Part shown: piece by piece, positions 6,474-14,991 of the stretch
Layout of the letters: the number at the start of each line of letters is the position of its first letter
Numbering within the stretch: the stretch's first letter is position 1
DNA from: Proteobacteria bacterium UBA7415
GTDB taxonomy: Bacteria > Pseudomonadota > Gammaproteobacteria > Arenicellales > Arenicellaceae
DNA length: 64,000 nucleotides
NCBI GenBank assembly: GCA_002470515.1
Contig: DKML01000020.1
Coordinates: 1-64,000, forward strand
Reading direction: 5' to 3'
Translations under genes and position numbers: made by a program
The notes under the pieces: generated by a model
Told to the model about the DNA's origin: nothing
The model's input: only the letters and a program-made list of their open reading frames with translations
The model's database searches: none

Positions 6474-7532
6474 TTATCGAAGTCGTTTCGCTTTACCTGC
6501 GGCTTCCTTAATGGCGTCGACCAATTCGGCAGGGTTGTCTTCTTGAATAAAATGGTTCCCGCCTGGAATAACACGGTGATTTTGGCCTTTGGCGCCAGGC
6601 ACTTTCTTCTGCCAAATAACATCCATGCCTTTGGTTACAGGATCAGAATCACTAAACGAAGTAATAAACGGCTTTTCCCATTTCTCGAACACTTCGCGCA
6701 TCACTACGGCGTTTTGGCGCAGGTGAGACGGTACCATCGACGGAAATTTGCGAATGGCGCTCATATACGACTCATCAGGAAAGGGCGCGTTATAAGCGGC
6801 TAACTCAGCATCCGTTAACTTAAGTGTTGTAGATGTCTGAAAAAGGCTGTCTAGATCAAATTTAGGTGTTGTTGCTGCCCAGGCGACCCAACGCGTAAAC
6901 CTAAAGCCGCTTTTATCGGCAATGGTGTCGGGCTTACCTTCGCGCCACACAGCCAGTTTGAATAATGGATAGCCTAGCCAACCCTTTAGACCTTTGGCAT
7001 AAGGTAAGCCAGTGTTAGACAATACAATTGAATTGAATCGGTCTGGTTCGTTCGCCACCACTCGAAGTCCAATTAAGCCGCCCCAATCTTGACCAAAGAA
7101 CACCATGTCTTTTAGATCCAGCTGTTTAACCAGTTCGGTCATCGTGTCGATGTGCATTTGGTAGTTGTGGTCTTTAGTGCTCAACGGTTTTTCTGATTTA
7201 CCAAAGCCAATTAAATCTGGAACAATTACTCTAAAGCCCGCATCTGTGAGAGGCGTGATCATCTTGCGGTATAGAAAGCTCCACGAGGGTTGGCCATGCA
7301 ACAGAAGAACCGCCGGAGCGTCTTTAGAACCTTCATCTAGGTAGTGCGCTTGATACCCTAGTACATCTTTGTAATTAGGTTTGAAGGGGTAGTCTGGTAA
7401 ATTATCAAATCGCTCATCTGGCGTCATCTTAGCTTTGTTAGCCTTCCATCGAGTAGGTGCTTGGCCCAGAATTACGTACATCATGAATGCGTCTACAACT
7501 ACAAAAAGGGTGAGTAATATTGCTTTAATCAT
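6474..7532 (-). CDS. Haloalkane dehalogenase (HLD-I-like) with N-terminal membrane anchor
   Basis: A 352-residue alpha/beta hydrolase. The motif HGQPSWSFLYRKM (about residues 79-91) matches the oxyanion region of haloalkane dehalogenases. GQDWGG places the nucleophile at Asp149 with halide-stabilising Trp150. The cap contains a second Trp-rich stretch (RWVAWAATTP) and the family string AAYNAPFPDESY; the base is His327 in GGNHFIQEDNP. These enzymes hydrolyse carbon-halogen bonds to alcohols. The protein is about 50 residues longer than soluble members because of a hydrophobic N-terminus (residues 3-22) that reads as a membrane anchor or signal. It stands alone on the minus strand, divergent from the SDR gene. 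The substrate is unknown, and some annotated members have low dehalogenase activity. Confidence 0.85.
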   Translation of the reverse strand: MIKAILLTLFVVVDAFMMYVILGQAPTRWKANKAKMTPDERFDNLPDYPFKPNYKDVLGYQAHYLDEGSKDAPAVLLLHGQPSWSFLYRKMITPLTDAGFRVIVPDLIGFGKSEKPLSTKDHNYQMHIDTMTELVKQLDLKDMVFFGQDWGGLIGLRVVANEPDRFNSIVLSNTGLPYAKGLKGWLGYPLFKLAVWREGKPDTIADKSGFRFTRWVAWAATTPKFDLDSLFQTSTTLKLTDAELAAYNAPFPDESYMSAIRKFPSMVPSHLRQNAVVMREVFEKWEKPFITSFSDSDPVTKGMDVIWQKKVPGAKGQNHRVIPGGNHFIQEDNPAELVDAIKEAAGKAKRLR

Positions 7533-7736
7533 TGTTTAGTATGCTCTGAATAGTGTTTATTCGTGATTGCTTTCTTACGACAATATACCAGACGAGTCTT
7601 GTTCATAGCGGGCAACTACGACTTTTCGTTTGTGTAAACGTTAACGTTGTTTCGCAGCCAATTCCTTTGATTGAGCTTGTTCGATCGCTTCTTTATACTC
7701 GGTCTTCAATTTAACCGATCTCACCTGCTAAACATT

Positions 7737-8501
7737 ATGTCTACATCGCTATTCGATCTAACTGGAAAAACGGCTTTGGTTACCGGTGCAAGCCGCGGTA
7801 TTGGCGAGTCTATTGCCAAGCTGTTTGCGGAACAGGGGGCGCACGTTATTGTGTCTAGCCGTCGTAAAGATGATTGCGAAACGGTCGTTGCAGACATTAA
7901 GGCCAGCGGCGGGTCTGCCGAAGCCATTGCTTGCAATATTGGCAATATGGACGATATCGAAAGCGCCTTTGCTAACATTAGAGCTAACCACAAGCGTTTA
8001 GACATACTGGTTAATAATGCGGCGGCTAATCCATACTTTGGCCACATCTTAGATACCGACCTTGGTGCGTTTAACAAAACAGTAGACGTGAATATCCGTG
8101 GTTACTTTTTTATGTCTACAGCAGCAGGGCGCATGATGCGAGACCAAGGCGGCGGGGTAATTGTAAATACGGCGTCGATCAATGGCTTACACCCAGGCTT
8201 GTATCAAGGTATCTATTCGATCACCAAAGCCGCGGTGATCAATATGACCCAGTCGTTTGCCAAAGAGTGTGCGCAACACAATATTCGTGTGAATGCGCTA
8301 TTGCCTGGTTTAACCAAAACTAAGTTTGCGGGTGCGTTGTTCGACAACCAAGATCTGCATAAGCAAGCGATGGCAACCATCCCGATGGCGCGTCATGCAG
8401 AACCTGACGAAATGGCGGGTACAGTATTGTATTTAGTCTCTGACGCATCGAGCTACACTACTGGAGAATGCATTGTAGTAGACGGTGGCTTAACGATATA
8501 A
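7737..8501 (+). CDS. Short-chain dehydrogenase/reductase (SDR)
   Basis: About 254 residues. A classical SDR with cofactor motif TGASRGIG (residues 16-23), NNAA in the middle, active-site Ser in NTASINGLH, YSITK as the Y-x-x-x-K pair, and a C-terminal GECIVVDGG. The start at 7737 (MSTSLFDLTGKTALVTG) fits the family; an upstream in-frame start at 7671 would add an unusual 22-residue extension. The enzyme oxidises or reduces an alcohol/ketone with NAD(P)(H); the sequence does not identify the substrate. The next gene follows after 81 bases on the same strand, so they may share a transcript. Confidence 0.9.
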   Translation: MSTSLFDLTGKTALVTGASRGIGESIAKLFAEQGAHVIVSSRRKDDCETVVADIKASGGSAEAIACNIGNMDDIESAFANIRANHKRLDILVNNAAANPYFGHILDTDLGAFNKTVDVNIRGYFFMSTAAGRMMRDQGGGVIVNTASINGLHPGLYQGIYSITKAAVINMTQSFAKECAQHNIRVNALLPGLTKTKFAGALFDNQDLHKQAMATIPMARHAEPDEMAGTVLYLVSDASSYTTGECIVVDGGLTI

Positions 8502-8582
8502 GCTACGCACAATCAGTTTTAAATAAGCCTGACATTGAGCCTCAATTAATAAATAAAAAAGGTCGGGCATTACGGAGGATTT

Positions 8583-9683
8583 ATGAAGGTTGTCTTTAAG
8601 TTTGTAATTACCTTAGTGGTACTTTTAGTTCTGTACTTTTCGTTTTGGCCAGTGTCGGTTTCTCCACAGGCTTGGCAGGCGCCACCACCGGTACCGCTCG
8701 AAGGCGATTACGCGGCGAACGACCTTCTCTCAGATTTGCAGGCTATTCCCCTCGATGGTTTGCATGGGCCAGAAGCTGTCATTGATGATGGCAATGGCAC
8801 CGCTTATACAGCGACTCATGATGGTTGGGTCCTTCGCTGGGAAGCAGAAGCGGTATCGCCTATACCTGAACGCTGGGTAGACCTTGGTGGTCGGCCGTTA
8901 GGTATGGCATTCGATGCGGACGGCAGCCTTTGGGTTGCTAACGCCTACACGGGACTTCAAAAAGTAACGCCAACAGGTGATGTCACACTGGAGCTTGAAA
9001 GCGTTGACGGCGTGCGTCTGGGCTTTGCCGATGATTTAGATATAACATCCTCTGGAATAATCTACCTAAGCGATGCCTCTACAAAGTTCAGTCCAGTAGA
9101 GTTTGGTGGCACGCTTGAAGCGAGTTTATTGGATGTAAACGAGCAAGGCATGCATGGCCGCGTCATCGAGTATTCAATTGCCACAGGTGAAGCTCGTGTA
9201 GTGATGGACGGTTTAACGTTTGCAAACGGCGTAGCGATCTCTGAAGACGAAAGTTTTTTCTATGTGGCCGAGACTGGAAAATATCGTTTATGGCGGTATT
9301 GGCTGTCGGGTGAGAACGCAGGGCAGAGTGAAGTTGTTATCGATAACATGCCCGGTTTTCCCGACAATATTCACACAGGCCGCGATGGTCGATTTTGGTT
9401 GGGTTTTACGTCACCTCGCTCTGAGCCGTTAGATGCGCTAGCCGCTTATCCTGCACTGCGCAAGGCAATGCAGCGTCTGCCGGCTAGCGTCCGTCCAAAT
9501 GTACAGGTCTATGCTCACATTGTGATAATTGACAGCGCGGGTCAGATTGTGCGAAGTTTTCAAGACCCCAATAAGCAGTATGAGGCCAGTACAGGTGCTT
9601 GGGAAACCGATAACTATGTTTATGTAGGGAGTCTAACTGCTCCCGTTTTAGCACGTTATACCAAGGCGCAACTGGGGCTCTAA
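8583..9683 (+). CDS. Strictosidine-synthase-like / SMP-30-type beta-propeller, membrane-anchored
   Basis: A 366-residue protein that starts with a hydrophobic segment (about residues 5-24, VVFKFVITLVVLLVLYFSFWPV), so it is probably anchored in the inner membrane facing the periplasm. The rest reads as a six-bladed propeller of the strictosidine synthase/APMAP family: LHGPEAVIDDGNGTAYT, GRPLGMAFDADGSLWVANAYTGL, FADDLDITSSGIIYLSDAS, LTFANGVAISEDESFFYVAET, FPDNIHTGRDGRFWLGF. Bacterial relatives are annotated as SMP-30/gluconolactonase or lactonase-like hydrolases. A good GGAGGA site precedes the ATG. Substrate unknown; true strictosidine synthase activity is not implied. Confidence 0.82.
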   Translation: MKVVFKFVITLVVLLVLYFSFWPVSVSPQAWQAPPPVPLEGDYAANDLLSDLQAIPLDGLHGPEAVIDDGNGTAYTATHDGWVLRWEAEAVSPIPERWVDLGGRPLGMAFDADGSLWVANAYTGLQKVTPTGDVTLELESVDGVRLGFADDLDITSSGIIYLSDASTKFSPVEFGGTLEASLLDVNEQGMHGRVIEYSIATGEARVVMDGLTFANGVAISEDESFFYVAETGKYRLWRYWLSGENAGQSEVVIDNMPGFPDNIHTGRDGRFWLGFTSPRSEPLDALAAYPALRKAMQRLPASVRPNVQVYAHIVIIDSAGQIVRSFQDPNKQYEASTGAWETDNYVYVGSLTAPVLARYTKAQLGL

Positions 9684-9709
9684 CTATTTGATTTATAGAG
9701 CTTAAGAAT

Positions 9710-10471
9710 TTACTTCAATACAATCTCAGAGCCCGATGCCGAGTGGGTGTTGGGCAGAGGTCTGGTGTCTTCTCCGTGAAACGTATACACCAAGGCAAAC
9801 TTACTCTGATCGGTTAGGTTGCGTCCTGCAGCATGAAAGCAATGCGCACTAAATAACAGTAAGTCGCCGGCTTGCATCTCAACCGTGCGAGCCGTGCTTA
9901 AACGGCCGATAGTGTCAGGATGATCTGTAATTAGAAATTGGGCGCCGTCTAATGCGTCCTCAGCAACCTCCCAGCGGTGTGAGCCGGGCAGAATTTTCAT
10001 TGCGCCATTTTCGGCTTTCTCTTCGCCAATCGCGAGCCAGCTATTGATTAGGTATTTGTTGTTAAAGTTCCAGTAACGTGTGTCTCTATGCCATAGCGTT
10101 TCTGAGCTGAACTCAGGCTGCTTGGTCATTACGCAATTATGGTGATAAGGGTTGAGTAACACATGCTTAGAATCCAATATCTGCTGCACTGCGTTTACTA
10201 CGCTAGGCAAGTTTGCCATTGCCGCTAACTGGGGGGCGCGGGTGTAGGCGAGCTTTAATCGCCGTATTGTTTCACCCCCTTGAGCATCTCTAGACTCTGG
10301 AGCCCCAGGATAATGCACATCCGCTTCCAATTCGAAAGGCTCAACTCGCTCAGTTAAATGGCGCTCAACCAAGCTGCGCAGTTCCAATAACTGATCGCTA
10401 GGTACTTGCTTAGGCAAAAGCAGGTAACCATCGATCTTAAATTGTTGAATTTGTGCTTGAGTCAGTAGCAT
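9710..10471 (-). CDS. Phytanoyl-CoA dioxygenase (PhyH)-family Fe(II)/2-oxoglutarate oxygenase
   Basis: A 253-residue protein with the PhyH layout: QIQQFKIDGYLLLP at the N-terminus, WHRD giving the iron ligands His128 and Asp130, NGAMKILPGSH, and a distal His in FSAHCFHAAGRN (about residue 213). Members hydroxylate lipids, ectoine or small metabolites using 2-oxoglutarate and oxygen. Bacterial substrates vary and cannot be read here. It lies 26 bases downstream of queF on the same strand, so the two are probably co-transcribed. It converges with the propeller gene. Confidence 0.87.
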   Translation of the reverse strand: MLLTQAQIQQFKIDGYLLLPKQVPSDQLLELRSLVERHLTERVEPFELEADVHYPGAPESRDAQGGETIRRLKLAYTRAPQLAAMANLPSVVNAVQQILDSKHVLLNPYHHNCVMTKQPEFSSETLWHRDTRYWNFNNKYLINSWLAIGEEKAENGAMKILPGSHRWEVAEDALDGAQFLITDHPDTIGRLSTARTVEMQAGDLLLFSAHCFHAAGRNLTDQSKFALVYTFHGEDTRPLPNTHSASGSEIVLK

Positions 10472-10497
10472 TACTAGGAATTATAGCAATTTTCGCG

Positions 10498-10893
10498 CTA
10501 CGGCAATTCTATTCGCTGTGGCGGATTCCAGCCTTCTTTTTGATGTTCAACCACAACCGTTGTATAAATACCGCCACGAACGTTCCAGTTAGCGGTTAAG
10601 CGCATAAAACGTGGTTGAGTTGCTTCTACAAGCGCGCCTAGAACTTCATTGCTCAGTTTCTCATGAAAGCCACCTTCGTCGCGAAACGACCAAAAGTACA
10701 TTTTCAGGCTTTTAAGCTCTACACAGGCTTGATCAGGTACATATTCGATCACAAAGTCAGCAAAGTCAGGTTGACCCGTAAGTGGGCAGTGACATGTGAA
10801 TTCAGGAACGGTGATCCGAATCGTATAATCGTTTTCAGGTGCTGGATTTTCGAAAGTCAGCAGTTCTTTTGATGGTTGGCTAGGTCGATCCAT
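10498..10893 (-). CDS. queF: NADPH-dependent 7-cyano-7-deazaguanine (preQ0) reductase, QueF short type
   Basis: A 131-residue QueF of the short, unimodular type. It reduces preQ0 to preQ1 in the synthesis of the tRNA base queuosine. [15 protein letters not shown] carries the catalytic Cys36 and Asp43, and the QueF motif [20 protein letters not shown] follows. Many gammaproteobacteria have the longer two-domain form, so the short type is worth noting. It is the first gene of an apparent two-gene unit with the PhyH-like oxygenase. The other queuosine genes are not in the window. Confidence 0.95.
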   Translation of the reverse strand: MDRPSQPSKELLTFENPAPENDYTIRITVPEFTCHCPLTGQPDFADFVIEYVPDQACVELKSLKMYFWSFRDEGGFHEKLSNEVLGALVEATQPRFMRLTANWNVRGGIYTTVVVEHQKEGWNPPQRIELP

Positions 10894-11315
10894 TATTATT
10901 TCTCGAAATTAGGCGAATTAAGTTAATCAGTGGTTTTAACGGAGGCGATTTTAAACTAATCTTAGGGATTAACCTAAAGATCAAAAGCTCGCTTTAGCAA
11001 AAACATTAAGGATTGCTGTTTTGAGGCCCCAAATTCGTGATTTCGTACGAATTTTTGAGGCCTTTTTACGTGCATGACTCCGATAGTCGCTAAACGTTGA
11101 TGTTTAGGTTCAATCTGACCAAAGATAATAGTAAAAAATATAAAAAATAGCGTATAAGGTGCAAGCCGCGAGACGCAGCCGTTAGATAAGGCTGAACGTT
11201 TAGACGATTTAGCGTCTAGATAGCGGCAACAACTTATTTTGCTGTAACAAAACTATTTACAATCAACTACCTATTCATAAGTATTCAAGCCATTAGTTTG
11301 TCCGTTTATTAATTC
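10894..11315. other. Intergenic region between divergent queF and smc
   Basis: No gene is seen. It must hold the promoters of queF (minus) and smc (plus). A terminator-like hairpin pointing toward smc lies at 11025-11067 (listed separately). A second small hairpin, TAGACG/CGTCTA, lies at about 11202-11219. I see no preQ1 riboswitch on the queF side. Confidence 0.5.
11025..11067 (+). terminator. Terminator-like hairpin with no gene upstream
   Basis: AAATTCGT (11031-11038) pairs with ACGAATTT (11047-11054). The self-complementary GGCC at 11025-11028 and 11059-11062 can extend the stem across a small internal loop. Five T follow directly. It is oriented as a plus-strand terminator, yet no plus-strand gene precedes it after queF, which runs the other way. 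It could end a small RNA or an attenuated smc leader. Confidence 0.45.
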
Positions 11316-14300
11316 ATGCGTTTAAAGTACATCAAACTATCGGGTTTCAAGTCGTTTGTGGATACCACAAAAGTCGCTGTGCCTAATAACCTCGTAGGAA
11401 TCGTCGGGCCAAATGGCTGTGGCAAGTCCAATGTGATTGATGCTATTCGATGGGTTATGGGTGAGTCGTCCGCCAAGAACTTACGTGGCGAGAGTATGGA
11501 CGACGTTATCTTTAACGGCTCTGCGGTTCGTAAGCCGGTCAATAAAGCATATGTAGAGTTAGTGTTTGATAATTCTGATGGTAAAGCGCCAGGTTCCTAC
11601 GCCAAGTTTGCTGAGTTAGGCATTCGGCGCGAGTTAACGCGCGAAGGTGGTTCGAAATACTTTATCAACAAAGTTAAGTGCCGCCGCAAAGACATACACG
11701 ACATCTTTTTGGGCACTGGTTTAGGTCCACGCTCGTATTCAATTATTGAGCAGGGCATGGTTGGGCGTATTGTTGAATCTAAGCCTGATGATCTGCGCGT
11801 TTTGATTGAAGAGGCTGCGGGCATATCTAAATATAAAGAACGCCGCCGCGAAACTGAAAACCGTATTCGCCACACGCGCGACAACTTAAGCCGCGTGGAA
11901 GACATTATTGGCGAGCTAGAAACGCAGTTGCGTCGCTTAAAACGTCAAGCCAATGAAGCTGAGCGATATAAATTTCTTAAAGAAGAGCAGCGCAGTTTAG
12001 ACAAAGAGCTCAAAACTCGACGCTGGTCAGCTCTTAATGAGCAAGTGGTGTCTCAGGATGGCAAACTAACAACGCTTAAAACCGACTTTGATGCTCAAGT
12101 TGCTGAACAACGTGGTGTCGAATCGCGTATCGAAGCCATGCGCTCTCAGCAAGTAGAATTAACAGAAACGTTAAACGAAGTTCAAGCACGTTATTACAGT
12201 TTAGGTGGTGAAGTAGCGAATGTTGAGCAGTCTATTCAACACACTATTCAAACGCGTAAGCAGAACCAAGAAGAATACGATCGCTTAGTTGAGTTAGAGC
12301 AGGGAGCGTTAAAGCACTTAGAATTAGATAAGTCTCGTTTAACCAGTGCTAGCCAGTCTATTGCGGACCTTGAACCGCAAAACGCCGTTAAAGCACAAGA
12401 GCATGATAAAGCGAAAGCTACTTTCGCTAGCACTAACGAAGCCTTTCAAAACTGGCAACAAGGGTGGGAGCAAATTAATCAATTGGTTGCCAGCCCAGAG
12501 AAAGAGCGCGACGTGCAAATTGCGCGTATTCAAGAGCAAGACCGGCGTATACAGAACATTACTCAACGTGCCGAACAAGTGACGTCAACGTTGAAGCATA
12601 TTGGCGATAAACTCGACACAGAAGAAGCTCAGAGGCTTTCTCAGGCTGTGCGAAATTCGGATGCTGAATGCATCGAATTAGAGCAATCTTTAACAGGCCA
12701 CGACGAAGCTATAATCGCACTGCGTACAGATTTAGAAAAAGTGCGTCAACAAGCCGACTCTGTTCGGCAAGCGTACCAAGAGAATTCGGCCACGCTAAAA
12801 GCGCTGCAACTTGCTGATTCTGAACAACAAAATGAAGAGTTGTCGCAGTGGCTCGAACGCAATAACTTAGGTGATTCAGAGCGTATAAGCGATTCTCTAA
12901 AAGTGCAAAGTGGGTGGGAGCTTGCTGTAGACACAGTCTTGAGTTCGCGCACACAAGCTGTTGCTCTAGCGAACGAACAAGATGCAGCTCGCTTGGCACA
13001 AAATGATTCGCCAAACCGAACGTGGTTTGCGCAAGCTGCTCAACAAACACCGCAAGCCGCTCGCTTAAACGCGCCAAGTTTGGCGTCAAAAGTTGATGCG
13101 GGTTCGGAGATGGTGGCCGATTGGTTACACGGAATCTACGTGGCCGACTCGCTTAATCAAGCCATGTCTTTGCGCGATCAACTAGCCTTAGGCGAATCTG
13201 TCGTTACTAAGCAAGGCGAATGGATGGGCGCGCACTGGTCGCTTTTGGGTTCTATTGGTGTGGGTGCGCAAGGCGTACTTCAACGCGAAGCCATGATCGA
13301 AGATCTAACTGAGCAGGTGGCACAATCGTCTGTTGAAATCGAGGCTCTAGATAAAGCACGTGCCGAGACCCAAGCCAAAATTAAAGACACCGAGAATCAG
13401 CGCGAGCAGCAACGCAAAGAATACCGGGCCAAATCGCAACAGCGAACTGAACTGCATAACCAGCTAGGACGTATTGAAGCTCGAAGCTCTGAGTTGCTGT
13501 CGCAACGCGAACAGTTGACGGCAGAGGATCAAACATTACACGAGCAATTGATGTCGGCTAAAGACGAAGTGTCTGCCGCTCAAAAACGGATGGAAGAAGC
13601 CAAGCAACAAGCGTCTGGCTTTGAAGAACAACGTTCAGAATTATCTTCTCAGCGCGCAGGCCTAGTAGATCAGCTTGAAGCAGCGCGACGCTCTGAACGC
13701 GAAGCAGGCGATGCAGCTCAAGCGACTCGTCTAGAAATCGAGCGCCACAATTCGAGCGTGCAATCACTGCAAGAAAGTATTCAAAGGTTGGAGGCACAAT
13801 TAGCTGGGCAGAGTGCGCGCCGTGAACAACTCAGTATTGTGCTTGCAGACGACCAAGACCCTACGACTGAGTTGCGCGAGAAGTTGCAGGAACTGTTGAG
13901 TCAACGTTTAACAGTTGAAAAGGAACTCAGCGCTGCTCGAAACAAGTTGGCTGAGTTTGAGAACGACATGCGTTCGGCGGATCAAGAGCGTGTAGGATTC
14001 GACCGGCAGTCCCAAGTTGTGCGTGACTCGCTAGAGCAAGTTCGTATGAACCGCCAAGAACTGTTGGTACGCCGCGACACTATTTCAGAAGGGTTAGATG
14101 CTTCCGAAGAACAAATGTTGGAGTTTGTGTCTGAGTTAGAGCCAGATAAGAACGTGTCCGAACTTGAACAAGAGTTAGAGAAAGTACGCACTAAACTCGA
14201 GCGCATCGGCGCTGTTAACTTAGTCGCGATCGAAGAATATGAGCAGTGCAGCGAGCGCAAAGAGTACTTAGATAAGCAGCATCTTGACTTGACTACAGCA

Positions 14301-14819
14301 ATGGCGACTCTAGAGTCTGCGATTCATAAGATTGATCGCGAGACCAAAACTCGCTTTAAAGATACTTTCGAGAGTCTTAATAAACGTTTTCAGGATTTTT
14401 TCCCGCAATTGTTTGGCGGCGGAAACGCTTACCTTGAGTTAACTAGCAATGATATGTTAGACACTGGCGTTGCAGTTATGGCTCGACCACCTGGTAAACG
14501 AAATAGCACAATCCACTTGTTGTCTGGTGGTGAGAAAGCGTTAACCGCCGTTTCTTTGCTCTTTGCTTTCTTTGAGCTTAATCCAGCTCCTTTTTGTGTA
14601 TTGGATGAAGTTGACGCACCACTTGATGATGCAAATGTTGAGCGTTATGCAAAACTGCTTAAACAGTTAGCCGAGAAAACACAGTTGTTGTTTATTACAC
14701 ATAACAAGATCACTATGGAAGTTGCGGATATACTAGTGGGCGTTACTATGGCGGAAGCTGGTGTGTCGCGGCTTATTGCTGTTGATGTTGCTGAAGCGGC
14801 GGCGATGGCAGTAGAGTAA
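11316..14819 (+). CDS. smc: Chromosome segregation protein SMC
   Basis: A full-length SMC ATPase (1167 residues) that compacts and helps segregate the chromosome together with ScpA/ScpB. The N-terminal Walker A is GPNGCGKSNVIDAIRWVMGE (about residues 31-50). Two long coiled coils flank a hinge (about residues 520-660, containing a GxGxQGVLQRE-type stretch). The C-terminal head has the signature LLSGGEKALTAVSLLFAF and Walker B FCVLDEVDAPLDDANV. Following zipA and ligA gives the smc-zipA-ligA order known from Pseudomonas and relatives. No strong ribosome-binding site is seen before the ATG. Confidence 0.97.
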   Translation: MRLKYIKLSGFKSFVDTTKVAVPNNLVGIVGPNGCGKSNVIDAIRWVMGESSAKNLRGESMDDVIFNGSAVRKPVNKAYVELVFDNSDGKAPGSYAKFAELGIRRELTREGGSKYFINKVKCRRKDIHDIFLGTGLGPRSYSIIEQGMVGRIVESKPDDLRVLIEEAAGISKYKERRRETENRIRHTRDNLSRVEDIIGELETQLRRLKRQANEAERYKFLKEEQRSLDKELKTRRWSALNEQVVSQDGKLTTLKTDFDAQVAEQRGVESRIEAMRSQQVELTETLNEVQARYYSLGGEVANVEQSIQHTIQTRKQNQEEYDRLVELEQGALKHLELDKSRLTSASQSIADLEPQNAVKAQEHDKAKATFASTNEAFQNWQQGWEQINQLVASPEKERDVQIARIQEQDRRIQNITQRAEQVTSTLKHIGDKLDTEEAQRLSQAVRNSDAECIELEQSLTGHDEAIIALRTDLEKVRQQADSVRQAYQENSATLKALQLADSEQQNEELSQWLERNNLGDSERISDSLKVQSGWELAVDTVLSSRTQAVALANEQDAARLAQNDSPNRTWFAQAAQQTPQAARLNAPSLASKVDAGSEMVADWLHGIYVADSLNQAMSLRDQLALGESVVTKQGEWMGAHWSLLGSIGVGAQGVLQREAMIEDLTEQVAQSSVEIEALDKARAETQAKIKDTENQREQQRKEYRAKSQQRTELHNQLGRIEARSSELLSQREQLTAEDQTLHEQLMSAKDEVSAAQKRMEEAKQQASGFEEQRSELSSQRAGLVDQLEAARRSEREAGDAAQATRLEIERHNSSVQSLQESIQRLEAQLAGQSARREQLSIVLADDQDPTTELREKLQELLSQRLTVEKELSAARNKLAEFENDMRSADQERVGFDRQSQVVRDSLEQVRMNRQELLVRRDTISEGLDASEEQMLEFVSELEPDKNVSELEQELEKVRTKLERIGAVNLVAIEEYEQCSERKEYLDKQHLDLTTAMATLESAIHKIDRETKTRFKDTFESLNKRFQDFFPQLFGGGNAYLELTSNDMLDTGVAVMARPPGKRNSTIHLLSGGEKALTAVSLLFAFFELNPAPFCVLDEVDAPLDDANVERYAKLLKQLAEKTQLLFITHNKITMEVADILVGVTMAEAGVSRLIAVDVAEAAAMAVE

Positions 14820-14991
14820 CGGTATTTAGAGATAACGCAGGCCGTATAGAATTGTCGCTGTTTCGCAACAAGAGTGCGTCACAAGCAAGATAAAAATAGA
14901 CTTTAACTAACTGTAGGCTTACGCATAACACCTTAGTTTCAGTATTATAATCACGTTTTAGTCCCAAAAATGGACCTTATTTCTAACCTAA

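Noticed and set aside
12709..13089. Minus-strand open frames within smc
   Set aside because: They mirror the coiled-coil codons of SMC; long antisense frames are expected there and show no family features.
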